The notes under the pieces were generated by a model that worked only from the letters and a program-made list of their open reading frames with translations, ran no database searches and was not told the DNA's origin. From positions 3,534,001-3,598,000 of the forward strand of contig OY781097.1 of NCBI GenBank assembly GCA_963676415.1: a DNA stretch of 64,000 nucleotides, in the 5' to 3' direction. This DNA comes from G963662905 sp963676415. Its GTDB lineage: Bacteria; Bacteroidota; Bacteroidia; Bacteroidales; WRLA01. Positions 24,629 to 34,513 of the stretch are shown here, one piece after another (positions within the stretch are counted from its first letter, which is position 1; each line of letters begins with the position of its first letter). A program made the translations under genes and the position numbers.

Positions 24629-25627
24629 ATGATTATAATAGCAGAAATAGGACAAGCGCATGATGGGAGTTTAGGCATTCTCCATTCATATATTGATGCT
24701 CTTAGTAAAACCGGAGTAGATGCAATAAAATTTCAAACACATATCGCCCAGGCAGAAAGCTCAAAATATGAAGAATTTAGAATTAATTTTTCTTATGAAG
24801 ATAAAACCCGTTATGATTATTGGAAAAGAATGGAATTCACTTTTGACCAATGGAAAGAAATTAAGCAACATTGTGAAGAAGTAGGTTTGGAATTTTTGTC
24901 TTCCCCATTTTCATTAGCCGCAGTTGATTTATTAGAAAAACTAGATGTAAAAAGATACAAAATTGGTTCTGGTGAAATAACTAATTTACTGCTTTTAAGA
25001 AAAGTTGCAGCGACAGGTAAACCCATTATTATATCATCTGGTATGAGCAATTTTAAAGAATTAGATTTAGCCGTAAATCTATTAAAAGAATCAAACGCTT
25101 CCTTTTCCATCCTGCAATGCACAACGGAATATCCTACCTCACCAGATACCTGGGGGTTAAATTTAATAACAGAACTAAAAAACAGATATAAGGTTCCTAT
25201 TGGTTTCTCTGATCATTCAGGAGAAATTTATGCATGTTTGGCTGCTGCAACTTTGGGAGCTGAAATATTTGAATTCCATGTCGTTTTTCATAAAGACATA
25301 TTTGGCCCAGATACAAAAGCATCAATTGCCATTGATGATATCCCTAAATTAGCAAGAGGCATTCATCAAATAATGAAATCAACAAAAAATCCTATTAACA
25401 AGGATGATATTGAAAAATTTTCTACTGTAAAAAGCATCTTTGAAAAGAGCTTGGCAATAAATAAAAATTGTAAGAAAGGTTATACCATTCAATTGAATGA
25501 TCTGGAGACAAAAAAGCCAAAAGGTTATGGTATTAATGCTTCGGATTATAAAAACGTTATTGGAAAAACCCTAAAAAGGGATGTAAACGCTTGGGATTTT
25601 TTAAATTGGGAGGATATTGATGAATAG
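24629..25627 (+). CDS. N-acetylneuraminate synthase family protein (NeuB-like)
   Basis: The 332-residue protein has a NeuB TIM-barrel (AEIGQAHDGSLGILHSYIDA, VDAIKFQTHIAQ, KRYKIGSGEITNLLLLRKVA, PIIISSGMS, LQCTTEYPT, IGFSDHSG, EFHVVF) and a C-terminal SAF antifreeze-like end (SLAINKNCKKGYTIQLNDLETKKP). It condenses phosphoenolpyruvate with an N-acetylhexosamine to give a nine-carbon acid. The usual INHNG segment is replaced by IGQAHDG, a known variant group. With the NeuC- and NeuA-like genes downstream it most simply makes N-acetylneuraminate; a legionaminate-type product cannot be excluded. Confidence 0.88.
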   Translation: MIIIAEIGQAHDGSLGILHSYIDALSKTGVDAIKFQTHIAQAESSKYEEFRINFSYEDKTRYDYWKRMEFTFDQWKEIKQHCEEVGLEFLSSPFSLAAVDLLEKLDVKRYKIGSGEITNLLLLRKVAATGKPIIISSGMSNFKELDLAVNLLKESNASFSILQCTTEYPTSPDTWGLNLITELKNRYKVPIGFSDHSGEIYACLAAATLGAEIFEFHVVFHKDIFGPDTKASIAIDDIPKLARGIHQIMKSTKNPINKDDIEKFSTVKSIFEKSLAINKNCKKGYTIQLNDLETKKPKGYGINASDYKNVIGKTLKRDVNAWDFLNWEDIDE

Positions 25628-26777
25628 AAGAAAGATTGCAGTTGTAATAACTGCAAGGCCAAGTTATAGTAGAGTAAAAACGGCTTTAAGTGCGATTAAA
25701 AACCATCCTGGTTTGGAATTACAATTAATTGTTGCAGCATCTGCTTTATTAGAAAGATATGGAACTGCTGTAAACTATATAGAGAAAGATGGCTTTAAAA
25801 TTGATGCCAAGGTTTTTAATGTACTTGAGGGAGAAACTCTTACTGCGGCTGCAAAGACTACCGGTATTGGTATTTTAGAATTATCCAGTGTTTTTGAAAA
25901 TCTTAAACCTGATATTGTAGTAACCATTGCAGATAGATTTGAGACCATGGCAACTGCTATTGCTGCAAGCTATATGAATATTCCATTAGCTCATATTCAG
26001 GGAGGAGAAGTTACCGGAAACATTGATGAAAAAGTAAGACATAGCATAACGAAATTAGCTGATTATCATTTTGTAGCATCTGAAAATGCCAAATCGAGAG
26101 TGATTAAAATGGGAGAAAAGCCAGAATATGTTTTTAACACCGGCTGCCCATCAATTGATATAGCTGCGGATATAATTAAAAATCCAAAACTAGATTTTGA
26201 TCCTTTTAAAAAATATGGTGGAGTTGGAAAAACTTTTAATACTAATGAAGACTATATAGTAGTAATGCAGCATCCTGTAACTACAGAATATCAAAAGGCG
26301 AAAATGCATATTGAGGAAACAATTTCAGCAATCATTAAGCTAAAGATGTCAACATTTTGGTTTTGGCCTAATGTGGATGCTGGATCAGATGGAACATCGA
26401 AAGGTATAAGAAGTTTTAGAGAAAAAAAATTGGAACATAGTATTCATTTCTTCAAGAATATGGAATCTAGTGATTTTTTAAAGTTATTAATTAATTCAAA
26501 GTGTTTAGTTGGTAACTCAAGTGTTGGAATAAGAGAATGCGCATTTATGGGTGTTCCAGTTGTAAATATTGGTACCAGACAGAATAGAAGAGATAGAGGG
26601 AAGAATGTGTTAGATGTTGGTTATAATTCCTTAGCTATAGAGGATGCTGTTAATGAGCAGATAAAAAATAATGCCAGGCTTAAATCATCGGTGTATGGAG
26701 GTGGTGATGCAGGAGTGAAGATTGCGGCTTTGTTGGCTGAAATACCTTTAAAATATCATAAAACGATTACATATTAG
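25620..26777 (+). CDS. neuC: UDP-N-acetylglucosamine 2-epimerase, hydrolysing (NeuC-like)
   Basis: From ATG at 25620 the protein has 385 residues. Motifs include VVITARPSYSRVKTALSAIK, VTIADRFETMATAIAASYM, LAHIQGGEVTGNIDEKVRHSI and LVGNSSVGIRECAFMGVPVVNIGTRQ, all typical of the hydrolysing epimerase that yields ManNAc and UDP. It overlaps the NeuB-like gene by 8 bp (GATGAATAG) and is followed after 4 bp by NeuA, so the three act in one operon. No NeuD acetyltransferase is adjacent, though several acyltransferases follow. Confidence 0.92.
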   Translation: MNRRKIAVVITARPSYSRVKTALSAIKNHPGLELQLIVAASALLERYGTAVNYIEKDGFKIDAKVFNVLEGETLTAAAKTTGIGILELSSVFENLKPDIVVTIADRFETMATAIAASYMNIPLAHIQGGEVTGNIDEKVRHSITKLADYHFVASENAKSRVIKMGEKPEYVFNTGCPSIDIAADIIKNPKLDFDPFKKYGGVGKTFNTNEDYIVVMQHPVTTEYQKAKMHIEETISAIIKLKMSTFWFWPNVDAGSDGTSKGIRSFREKKLEHSIHFFKNMESSDFLKLLINSKCLVGNSSVGIRECAFMGVPVVNIGTRQNRRDRGKNVLDVGYNSLAIEDAVNEQIKNNARLKSSVYGGGDAGVKIAALLAEIPLKYHKTITY

Positions 26778-26781
26778 TGAG

Positions 26782-27471
26782 ATGAAAATACTCGGAATAA
26801 TACCAGCAAGAGGGGGATCAAAAGGCATTCCAAAGAAGAACATTAAAGAATTAAATGGGAAACCATTGATCGCTTATACCATTTCTCAGGCAAAGCAAGC
26901 TAGCTTATTAGATAAGGTTATTGTCTCTACAGATTCTAAGGAAATTGCAGCGAAAGCAATAGAGCTAGGGGTAGAAGTGCCGTTTATACGGCCAAGTGCT
27001 ATTTCTAATAGTCTGTCACCATCGATTGATTATGTTAGGCATGCTCTTGATTTTTTTAGAGCTAAAGAGATTATTTATGATTCTGTTTGTATTTTACAGC
27101 CGACTAGTCCTTTTCGACCTAAAGGTGTTATTGATAAAGCTGTTAAGGAATTTATTGAACATGATGCAGATACTTTAGTGTCTGTTAGAGAAGTACCCAG
27201 CCATTATAATCCTTATTGGGTATTTGAAAAATCCGAAAATGGTGATTTAATGCCGGTGATGCAAGAGAATGTGATTATCAATCGAAGACAGGATCTCCCT
27301 AAAGCCTTTCATCGTGATGGCGCTATCTATATTGTTAAATCATCCGTGATAATTATGGAGAAGACCTTATACGGGAAGAAGTTTAAAGGATTTGAAATTG
27401 AAAGTCCTGCTTTAATAAACATTGATAATGAATCAGACTGGAAAATGGCTGAAAAGTATATACATCAATAA
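26782..27471 (+). CDS. neuA: CMP-N-acetylneuraminate cytidylyltransferase
   Basis: The 229-residue protein starts LGIIPARGGSKGIPKKNIKELNGKPLIAYT, the CTP-binding P-loop-like motif of the family, and continues DKVIVSTDSKEIA, LQPTSPFRP, RRQDLPKAFHRDGAIYI and a C-terminal Asp-rich ending. It activates the nonulosonate as its CMP derivative. Only the cytidylyltransferase domain is present, without the esterase domain of some NeuA proteins. It completes a NeuB-NeuC-NeuA set. Confidence 0.92.
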   Translation: MKILGIIPARGGSKGIPKKNIKELNGKPLIAYTISQAKQASLLDKVIVSTDSKEIAAKAIELGVEVPFIRPSAISNSLSPSIDYVRHALDFFRAKEIIYDSVCILQPTSPFRPKGVIDKAVKEFIEHDADTLVSVREVPSHYNPYWVFEKSENGDLMPVMQENVIINRRQDLPKAFHRDGAIYIVKSSVIIMEKTLYGKKFKGFEIESPALINIDNESDWKMAEKYIHQ

Positions 27472-27481
27472 ATAGTTAAAA

Positions 27482-28783
27482 TTGAAGATAGTTCTTTTTG
27501 TTGGTAATCTTAATTTATGGGGACATAAGCGTTTAGCTCTTGGTTTGCAAAATTCCTATGAATTGTTGGTTGTTGTAGAAAAAATGGACACAAAAACTAT
27601 TCAGTTTTTAGAACAGAATGGAATAGATTATGTGGGCTATAAAGAGAGAAATATTGTTATAAGATTAGAATTGTTTTTAAGGTTGTTTCTAAGACCATTA
27701 AATACCAATAATTACAAGTTTGGTATGCTTAGGAATTATTTAATGCAGAAAAAATCAAATAAAACATGTTTTTGGAAATTTCTTCGAGTAATAACTCCCA
27801 AAATTTTTTCATCTAATTTTATAGCATATATTTTGATGCATATTAAGGGTAAATTTGAAAAGACAATAATAGATTATTCACCAGATTTGGTGATAAATAT
27901 AGAAGTTTTTGTCCCTATTCAACATCCGATATTGCGTTTAAAGAAATTGCATTTTAAAATATATGATCTAATCTACTCTTGGGATAATCCATTTAAGTTT
28001 CACTTCATTCCTGGGCTTTACGATAAATATTTAGTTTGGAACAAATTTATGGGTCAAGATTTAAATTCTCTTCATAAAATTGCGAATAGAAAGATAGTTT
28101 CTATTGGAGGTATTCAATTTGATTATCTATTGGGTACCGTCAAAAAAAAGGAGGATAAAGAGTATTATTATTTTGCCTTTTCTTGTGGATATAATGCTGC
28201 TAAACAAGAGATTGAATTTTTTAAAAAAATTGCTAATAGACTTTATCAAATTAATTCTGAGAGGAAGATAGTTGCACGACCATACCCGAACGTGATTGAA
28301 CCATTAGTTTATAATGAATTGATGGATTGCAAAAATGTTATAATAGAAAAGGTTGATAATGGATTACTTCAAGATGATAAAACTCTTTCAAAAAAAATTC
28401 TATCCTTTGATAAGATGATTACCTTTATCAATATTGGAACTACAATGGCTTTAGAGGCGGCATATTTTGATATTCCAATTATCCAAATAAATTTTTTGCC
28501 TATAGATTTGGTTTATTCACAAGATAAAAAACATAGACCTCTTGATATTGATTATATTATGAAGAATGACCATCTTGATAAGTACCTAAATATACAGAAA
28601 TTTGAGAATGTTGTAAATAGCTTTGATGAGCTTGCTAGAATTTTTCAAAGAATTGAAGAAGGGGACACAAAAGGCCTTTTAGAGTATTCAAAGTATCTAC
28701 GAGATTTTTGGTATAGAGGAGAATGTTCAAGTTTAAATACCCTAAATGATTTTATTGTAACTGAATATGAGAAAAATACTTAG
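27482..28783 (+). CDS. Probable surface-polysaccharide glycosyltransferase, family unclear
   Basis: The 433-residue protein starts with TTG, chosen because MKIVLFVGNLNLWGHKRLALGLQ forms a good first strand of a GT-B fold; the first ATG is 34 codons later. Later features (LVWNKFMGQDL, FINIGTTMALEAAYFDIPIIQINF near residue 320) resemble the nucleotide-binding half of GT-B capsule transferases and epimerases. Placed just after neuA, it is a candidate sialyl/nonulosonate transferase, but I see no named family signature. It overlaps the next gene by 17 bp. Confidence 0.6.
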   Translation: MKIVLFVGNLNLWGHKRLALGLQNSYELLVVVEKMDTKTIQFLEQNGIDYVGYKERNIVIRLELFLRLFLRPLNTNNYKFGMLRNYLMQKKSNKTCFWKFLRVITPKIFSSNFIAYILMHIKGKFEKTIIDYSPDLVINIEVFVPIQHPILRLKKLHFKIYDLIYSWDNPFKFHFIPGLYDKYLVWNKFMGQDLNSLHKIANRKIVSIGGIQFDYLLGTVKKKEDKEYYYFAFSCGYNAAKQEIEFFKKIANRLYQINSERKIVARPYPNVIEPLVYNELMDCKNVIIEKVDNGLLQDDKTLSKKILSFDKMITFINIGTTMALEAAYFDIPIIQINFLPIDLVYSQDKKHRPLDIDYIMKNDHLDKYLNIQKFENVVNSFDELARIFQRIEEGDTKGLLEYSKYLRDFWYRGECSSLNTLNDFIVTEYEKNT

Positions 28784-29297
28784 AAAGCTCTTGTTTCTTT
28801 TAAAAGTTTGGAACAAACAGAATGTTAGAATTCATAAATCTATCAGAGTTGGAAAAAATGTTGAGCTGTTTTCAACAAAAGAAGGATCGATAAATATTTC
28901 AGAGAATTTTGGTTTTGGGAGTTATTCTATTATAAACGCTGTTGGAGGGAATATCGAAATTGGAAAAGCGTGTTATATTAATACATTTTGCAAAATAATT
29001 TCTATGAAGAGGATTAAAATAGGAAATAATGTTTCTATTGGATCCTATGTTTCTATTATCGATCATGATCATGACATTAAATACTTAAAGTATAGCACCG
29101 AGTTTTGTAAAAACTATGTAAAAAACAGTATTGCTATAGGTGATAATGTATGGATTGCTGATAAAGTATCTATCCTCAAGAATGTTAAAATAGGCAATAA
29201 TGTAGTTATTGCAGCTAATAGTGTTGTTTTAAAGGATATTCCTGATAATTGTATTTATGGTGGTATTCCTAGTAAATTACTTAAAAAGATTGATTAA
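28767..29297 (+). CDS. Hexapeptide-repeat acyltransferase
   Basis: The 176-residue protein is a left-handed beta-helix protein with repeated [LIV]-G-x4 turns (IEIGKACYI, IKIGNNVSIGSYVSIIDHDHD, IAIGDNVWIADKVSILKNVKIGNNVVIAANSVVLKDIP) and the acyl-CoA site His in IDHDHD. The ending IYGGIPSKLLKKI is typical. It probably O- or N-acetylates a sugar of the glycan. It overlaps both neighbours. Confidence 0.88.
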   Translation: MRKILRKLLFLLKVWNKQNVRIHKSIRVGKNVELFSTKEGSINISENFGFGSYSIINAVGGNIEIGKACYINTFCKIISMKRIKIGNNVSIGSYVSIIDHDHDIKYLKYSTEFCKNYVKNSIAIGDNVWIADKVSILKNVKIGNNVVIAANSVVLKDIPDNCIYGGIPSKLLKKID

Positions 29298-30448
29298 TGA
29301 AAATCCTTTTTATAGCGCCTATTCCTTATCCAAAATCACATAACATACATCCTGCTCCATGGGTTACATCCTTGATTAAAAGACTATCAAATGAAAATGT
29401 GTATTTAGAAGTTCTAAGTATTTCTCATTTATGCCAGCTAAAAGAAGAACGGTTTTGTTTAGAGGATGTTAATTATACCTTCATTAAAACAGTTCACCCA
29501 AAGCTTGATTTGTTTGGACTATTCAGGCAAAGGATTCATATTTTAAACAAATGGTTATTGTCTAATCATCATAGGTTTAATTTAATTCATGTATTTGGAA
29601 ATGAACATCAATATGAATTAATTTCAAATACAATATCACTACCGATAGTCATTCATATGCAAGGGGTAATATCAGAGTATCGAAAGTTTTATTCTCAGCA
29701 AGGCCTAAAATGGTGGATATGGTTATTAACATCTTTATATGAAATAAAAGGATACCGTAGGGTTAATTATTATTCGTGTAGGACAACTTGGGATACATCT
29801 ATTGTGAAAAAGCATAATTCCAAAGCTGTAGTCTTTAATATCTGGGAAATGATTAGAGCTGATTTCTTTAGGTATGAACAGAAAAACAAGGGACAAAATA
29901 TTGTTTTTATTGGAGGAAGTAATCCTATTAAACGTCTTGAAGTAGCTATAGCTGCTTTCAACCTTTTTAAGAAGAAAGCTCCAAACTCTAAACTTTTAAT
30001 TATAGGTAATACCAATATACAAAGTTTAAAAGAATTTATAGAAAGAAATGAGCTATCATTAAGTTTAAATAAAGATGTTAATATACTCGGCTTTCAAAAT
30101 CCTCCTGGTATTTTAAAGGCTTATCAAGAATCATTTTGTTTGTTGCATACTTCTATAATTGATAATAGTCCAAATAGTATTTGTGAGGCTCAGGTTAGTG
30201 GTTTGCCGGTTATTTCCTGCAATGTAGGAGGAATATCTTCATTGATTATTGATGGACAAACGGGAATACTGACAGATGATAATCCACAAAATATACAAAA
30301 ATGCCTGGTTGATTTGTATGATGACCAAATGCTTTGGGACAACATCTCTGCTAAAAGCAGACGGATGGCAATGGATAGGCACAATCCCGATAAAATAGTC
30401 AATAGTACCCTTAGTATGTATAAAAAGATTATTGATAGTAATGAGTAG
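29297..30448 (+). CDS. Glycosyltransferase family 4 protein
   Basis: The 383-residue GT-B protein has an N-terminal strand MKILFIAPIPYPKSHNIHPAPW and the donor-binding C-terminal half (VFIGGSNPIKRLEVAIAAF, LLIIGN, VNILGFQNPPGILKAYQESFC, SPNSICEAQVSGLPVISCNVGG with the conserved Glu, GQTGIL). Family 4 retaining transferases use nucleotide-activated sugars. Its start shares one base with the preceding stop and its end overlaps the next gene by 17 bp. Confidence 0.9.
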   Translation: MKILFIAPIPYPKSHNIHPAPWVTSLIKRLSNENVYLEVLSISHLCQLKEERFCLEDVNYTFIKTVHPKLDLFGLFRQRIHILNKWLLSNHHRFNLIHVFGNEHQYELISNTISLPIVIHMQGVISEYRKFYSQQGLKWWIWLLTSLYEIKGYRRVNYYSCRTTWDTSIVKKHNSKAVVFNIWEMIRADFFRYEQKNKGQNIVFIGGSNPIKRLEVAIAAFNLFKKKAPNSKLLIIGNTNIQSLKEFIERNELSLSLNKDVNILGFQNPPGILKAYQESFCLLHTSIIDNSPNSICEAQVSGLPVISCNVGGISSLIIDGQTGILTDDNPQNIQKCLVDLYDDQMLWDNISAKSRRMAMDRHNPDKIVNSTLSMYKKIIDSNE

Positions 30449-31055
30449 TTTTCTTTTATTTTTTATTAGAGCAAGAAGAAAAGTTTTCCGAATTTTAGCG
30501 CAGCCACTTTGGAGAATAAGAACGCTCATTCTTTTTAAGGCTTATAATATTAATTGCAATAAGTTTTTAACTAATGGAGTTCCATATGTTTCAATTTCAA
30601 ATAGTGGCAGTTTTTCAATTGGTAATGATTTTAGGATGAATAACAATTTCTCTGCTAATATTATAGGAAGACAACAACCATGCATATTTATAATTAATGG
30701 TGGTAAATTAATTGTAGGACATAATGTTGGTGTTAGTTCTCTAGCTATAGTTTGTCATAAAGAAATTAATATTGGAAATGATGTTAGAATTGGTGGGAAT
30801 ACGGTTATTTATGATACAGATTTTCATTCATTAAATTATGAAGAAAGGAAAACAATACCAGAGGTAACCAGTAATGTGAGAAAGAAAGAAATTAGAATTG
30901 GGAATAATGTTTTTATTGGTGGGCATACAACTATTTTGAAGGGTACTGTTATTGGTGATAATTCAATAATTGGTGCTGGTTCAGTTGTTGTTGGACAGAT
31001 TCCTTCAGGAGAGATTTGGGCAGGTAATCCGATAAAATTTATTAAAAAAATATGA
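30432..31055 (+). CDS. Hexapeptide-repeat acyltransferase
   Basis: The 207-residue left-handed beta-helix protein has repeats (FSIGNDFRM, LIVGHNVGVSSLAIVCHKEINIGNDVRIGGNTVIYDTDFHSL, IRIGNNVFIGGHTTILKGTVIGDNSIIGAGSVV) and the ending IWAGNPIKFIKKI. The His in YDTDFHSL is the likely catalytic residue. It is one of three such acyltransferases in the locus. It overlaps both neighbouring genes, the downstream one by ATGA. Confidence 0.88.
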   Translation: MIVMSSFLLFFIRARRKVFRILAQPLWRIRTLILFKAYNINCNKFLTNGVPYVSISNSGSFSIGNDFRMNNNFSANIIGRQQPCIFIINGGKLIVGHNVGVSSLAIVCHKEINIGNDVRIGGNTVIYDTDFHSLNYEERKTIPEVTSNVRKKEIRIGNNVFIGGHTTILKGTVIGDNSIIGAGSVVVGQIPSGEIWAGNPIKFIKKI

Positions 31056-32296
31056 ACTTTTTAAAATTGAGCAAGAAGGAAATTAGAAATTATTTTGTAG
31101 CGTTTTTACTAATTGCTAATTCTGGATTTCCTTTCTTTACAAATGAACCATATTTGTTATTAGTATCATTTCTTTTTACTCTGGTAATATTTGATTGGCA
31201 TAAATTTTTAACTAATAGATTATTTGTAACAACAATATTTGTATTAATTATCCTTGTAATTGGTCAATCACTTTTAATTGGTTTATCTGAACCTAAGACT
31301 ATTATTACTTTATTTATTAGGTGGCTTTATCCTGCTACATCATTATTGATTCTATCTACTAATTTTGTTCGATACTATATTAATATCCTGTATTATCTTG
31401 CGATTTTTAGTCTTTTGCTTTTTATTCCGTCAATTTTTATTCCATCAATAGATAATATATTATTATCACTATCAACAATATTTGAGCAGACTTCATCCTC
31501 AGATTTTTATAATTATAATTCCAATATACTAATTTATACTATACGTGATAGCTATGCTATTGAGAATATTTCATTTTTTAAAAGAAATTCTGGGCCATTT
31601 TGGGAAGCAGGTGGTTTCGCTGTTTATTTAGTTTTAGCTATTATTTTTAATGTCAAGGATAGGAGTTTTTGGACTAGAAAAAATATTGTATTTGTTATTG
31701 CCTTAATTACAACTTGGTCTACTGGTGGTTTTATTGCGTTTGGATTCTTTATGTTTCTCTATAGTATTTTAATTATAAAAGAAAAACGCTTCGGATTAAT
31801 TCTATTCCTAATAGTGCCAGTTACATTCTACTATATATATAATGAGCTGGACTTTTTTCAAGCCAGGGTAGATAGAAGTATTGTTTACTACAATCATAGA
31901 AGTGATGTGGATTATGAACGAAGAGATAGAATGGTATCTGCAATAATTGATTTCGAAACTTTTTTAGAACATCCTATATTTGGAACAGGAAGATCTTTTG
32001 AAGGTAGATTCGGCAAGACTACTAGGAAAACTTATCTTGAACATAGGAATAACGGGCTAACTGATTTTCTTGTTAAATATGGTGTTGTGTTTTTCTTGTT
32101 TTATTTCTTTAAGCTATATCAGTCATTTAAGTTGTATGCTATTTCAGTAAAATTGTCTTTACCAAGGAATTATGGTATTATATCTTTAGGAACTCTCATG
32201 ATTCTTGGATTCTCACAGGGACTTTTTCAATATTCATTTTTTATAGCATTATTTTATTTCAGTAGTTTTGAATATTTAATACTTAAAAGGGATTAA
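31052..32296 (+). CDS. Probable O-antigen/capsule polymerase (Wzy-like)
   Basis: The 414-residue protein has about ten to twelve hydrophobic segments and a larger extracytoplasmic loop in the middle (about residues 135-190), the layout of Wzy/O-antigen ligase proteins. ETFLEHPIFGTGRSFEGRFG and EHRNNGLTDFLVKYG near residues 310-345 resemble the HxG-type region of the O-antigen ligase family. Wzy proteins are weakly conserved, so topology and context carry the call. GC content is among the lowest in the window. Confidence 0.75.
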   Translation: MNFLKLSKKEIRNYFVAFLLIANSGFPFFTNEPYLLLVSFLFTLVIFDWHKFLTNRLFVTTIFVLIILVIGQSLLIGLSEPKTIITLFIRWLYPATSLLILSTNFVRYYINILYYLAIFSLLLFIPSIFIPSIDNILLSLSTIFEQTSSSDFYNYNSNILIYTIRDSYAIENISFFKRNSGPFWEAGGFAVYLVLAIIFNVKDRSFWTRKNIVFVIALITTWSTGGFIAFGFFMFLYSILIIKEKRFGLILFLIVPVTFYYIYNELDFFQARVDRSIVYYNHRSDVDYERRDRMVSAIIDFETFLEHPIFGTGRSFEGRFGKTTRKTYLEHRNNGLTDFLVKYGVVFFLFYFFKLYQSFKLYAISVKLSLPRNYGIISLGTLMILGFSQGLFQYSFFIALFYFSSFEYLILKRD

Positions 32297-32311
32297 TAAT
32301 CTCAGATAATT

Positions 32312-33187
32312 ATGGAAATTAGTATTTTAATTCCAACTTATAATAGAAAAAAGCTGCTCGCTAAGACATTGTTTCAGTTAGAAAATCAAATTAGTAGAAT
32401 TAATAACATTAGATTTTATATAGTAATTGTTATTGATGGGTCAAGCGATGGAACTCTGAAATTTTTGAATGAAAAATATCCAAGTTGCAAAAAAGTTTTA
32501 GGAGATGGGAATTGGTGGTACACCAAGAGTATGAATGAAGGTTTTAAGTATATTGTAAAAAGATTAAATTCTGATTTCGTAATCACTCTTAATGATGATA
32601 TTGACTTTCATGATAGTTTTTTAGTAAAGCTTACTGAACCATTTTATAGAAATAGGAATTTAGATAATGAAATCCATTCTGCTATTTCTTTGATTCCTGG
32701 TGAAATTAAAAAGATATATTATGGAGGAACAGTCAAAGAAACGTGGTATGGTAGAGTAATCTACCGTATTCCAACATTTTCTGTATTCGACGAGTCAATT
32801 TATAAAGGTTTGTTTTCAACTACCAGAATTACTGGACGTGGATTAATTATTCCAATCAATATATTAAAGGAGTTAAATTATTTTGATGAATCTTTTTTAC
32901 AATATAAGTCTGATACTGATTTTGGATTACGTGCATTGTATGCAGGATATAAATTAATGGTAAATTTTGAATCAATATTATTTGTAAATTTGAACGAAAC
33001 ATCCTCTGATGCATCTTATATAAAACAAAATCATATTTCCTTCCTTAAATCTTTTTTTAAGCCCCAATCAAGAAATTATGTACCTTCAGTTTTTATGTTT
33101 AATGTAAGACACAAAGGTGTATTATTAGGTTTCTTGGCATTAATTGTAGATTCATTTATTAAAATAAAAAAACAGTTTTTAAATTAG
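32312..33187 (+). CDS. Glycosyltransferase family 2 protein
   Basis: The 291-residue GT-A protein starts ISILIPTYNRKKLLAKTLFQLENQ and has VVIDGSSDGT-like nucleotide-binding residues (IVIDGSSDGTLKFL). VLGDGNWWYTKSMNEGF and the metal-binding ITLNDDIDF follow near residue 97. A later acidic stretch, QYKSDTDFGLRALYAGYKL, fits the catalytic base region. It resembles rhamnosyltransferase-like GT2 members; donor and acceptor are unknown. Confidence 0.88.
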   Translation: MEISILIPTYNRKKLLAKTLFQLENQISRINNIRFYIVIVIDGSSDGTLKFLNEKYPSCKKVLGDGNWWYTKSMNEGFKYIVKRLNSDFVITLNDDIDFHDSFLVKLTEPFYRNRNLDNEIHSAISLIPGEIKKIYYGGTVKETWYGRVIYRIPTFSVFDESIYKGLFSTTRITGRGLIIPINILKELNYFDESFLQYKSDTDFGLRALYAGYKLMVNFESILFVNLNETSSDASYIKQNHISFLKSFFKPQSRNYVPSVFMFNVRHKGVLLGFLALIVDSFIKIKKQFLN

Positions 33188-33193
33188 TTACCA

Positions 33194-34375
33194 ATGAAAA
33201 TAGAACCTATTAAAGTTCTTTTGATAGAACATTCATTACCCTTTTATCATATTCACTCTTGGCAATTATTAGGATCTCATCCTTTGGTAGATTTAACTAT
33301 AGCCTATGGACAAGGATATTTTACTGGAAAAAGAGCAGGTGTGCCAGAAGGAATAATACCTGAGGTCCCAAGCTTTAGGTATTCAAAATGTAATATTGTT
33401 AGAAATTTATTTGGTTTTAGTTTTCTTTGGCATAATGCATCTATAGCCCTTGTTAAAAATAATCGTTATGATTTAATTATCCATCAGGCTGAGCTTAAAA
33501 TGATATCTCTATTCTATATTTTTTTGCTTGCAAGGCTGAAAGGGATAAAATTTGCTTTATGGGGAATTGGGAATCCTCTTGAACCTAATAAATTAACAGA
33601 TAAGTATAGGAAGTTTTTAGCAAAAAAAGCAGACGCCTTTATCTTTTATTCTGAATTGAATAAAAAAAGATACATCAATTGGGGAATAGAATCAAAAAAG
33701 CTATTTGTCGCAAAAAATTCTGTTGATGTTCGGGGATTAATTGATTTCTCGAATAATTTTTCAGAGATGGATAAACATAAGTTTAAAGAAAAAAATAACA
33801 TTAATTCATTTACAATATTAACTGTAGGTAGATTAATAGATCGTAAGAAAATTGATTGGTTAATAAGGGCATGTGATATATTAATAAATAAAAAAAATTA
33901 TGATATTAAACTAGTTATTATCGGAGATGGTGAAAAACGAAATGATCTTAAGAGGTTTGTAATAGAGCTTGGTTTAGTTAATAATGTATTGTTTTTGGGT
34001 AAATTAGTAGGTTTGGAATCACTTGGTCCTTGGTATTGTTCAACTGATATTATTGTTGCACCGTCACAAATTGGACATTTATCTACAGAGGCGCATGCAT
34101 TTAAAAAGCCTTTAATAATTAGTGATTGTAAAAATTGTATGGGACCAGAACATGAGATTTTAGTTCCTGATGTTACAGGTCTTATTTATCGTCATGGAGA
34201 GATTAGTCATTTAGTTGAAAAAATAGAAAAATTATACTTATCAATAGAATTATTAAAAAAATTAAGTGAGAATAGCCAAAAAAGGGCTATAGATTTTGCT
34301 GGAACCAATATAATGGTTAACGGATTTTTGAGTGCTATCTCATGCCTATGTGACATTAATTTGAAGAAATTTTAG
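33194..34375 (+). CDS. GT-B glycosyltransferase (group 1 type)
   Basis: The 393-residue protein has an N-terminal half starting IKVLLIEHSLPFYHIHSWQL and a donor-binding half with ILTVGRLIDRKKIDWLIRAC, KLVIIGDGEKRNDLKRF, VLFLGKLVG and IVAPSQIGHLSTEAHAFKKPLIISDC containing the conserved Glu. It belongs to group 1 (family 4-like) transferases. It lies 6 bp after the GT2 gene. Specificity cannot be read. Confidence 0.88.
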   Translation: MKIEPIKVLLIEHSLPFYHIHSWQLLGSHPLVDLTIAYGQGYFTGKRAGVPEGIIPEVPSFRYSKCNIVRNLFGFSFLWHNASIALVKNNRYDLIIHQAELKMISLFYIFLLARLKGIKFALWGIGNPLEPNKLTDKYRKFLAKKADAFIFYSELNKKRYINWGIESKKLFVAKNSVDVRGLIDFSNNFSEMDKHKFKEKNNINSFTILTVGRLIDRKKIDWLIRACDILINKKNYDIKLVIIGDGEKRNDLKRFVIELGLVNNVLFLGKLVGLESLGPWYCSTDIIVAPSQIGHLSTEAHAFKKPLIISDCKNCMGPEHEILVPDVTGLIYRHGEISHLVEKIEKLYLSIELLKKLSENSQKRAIDFAGTNIMVNGFLSAISCLCDINLKKF

Positions 34376-34513
34376 AAGGAGTGTATTTGAAGTACTTTTG
34401 AAAATGAATATTGAAATATTAGATATTCTATACAAAAGACGTGGTGGTTTTTAGAAACATCATATCTTACTTTATTATTTCCTAATTATAAAAAGAGTAA
34501 CTTATAATAGTTT
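34376..34513. other. 138-bp gap in the glycan operon
   Basis: This is the longest gap within the AT-rich core. No credible gene is present (a 16-codon frame from 34404 has nothing to support it). It might carry an internal promoter for the second half of the locus, but I see no clear TTTG/TAnnTTTG pair. Confidence 0.4.

Noticed and set aside
24629..27471. Legionaminic or pseudaminic acid pathway
   Set aside because: No dedicated 4,6-dehydratase, aminotransferase or N-acetyltransferase for these sugars is seen with the NeuB/C/A set; sialic acid is the simpler reading, though the exact product is not proven.
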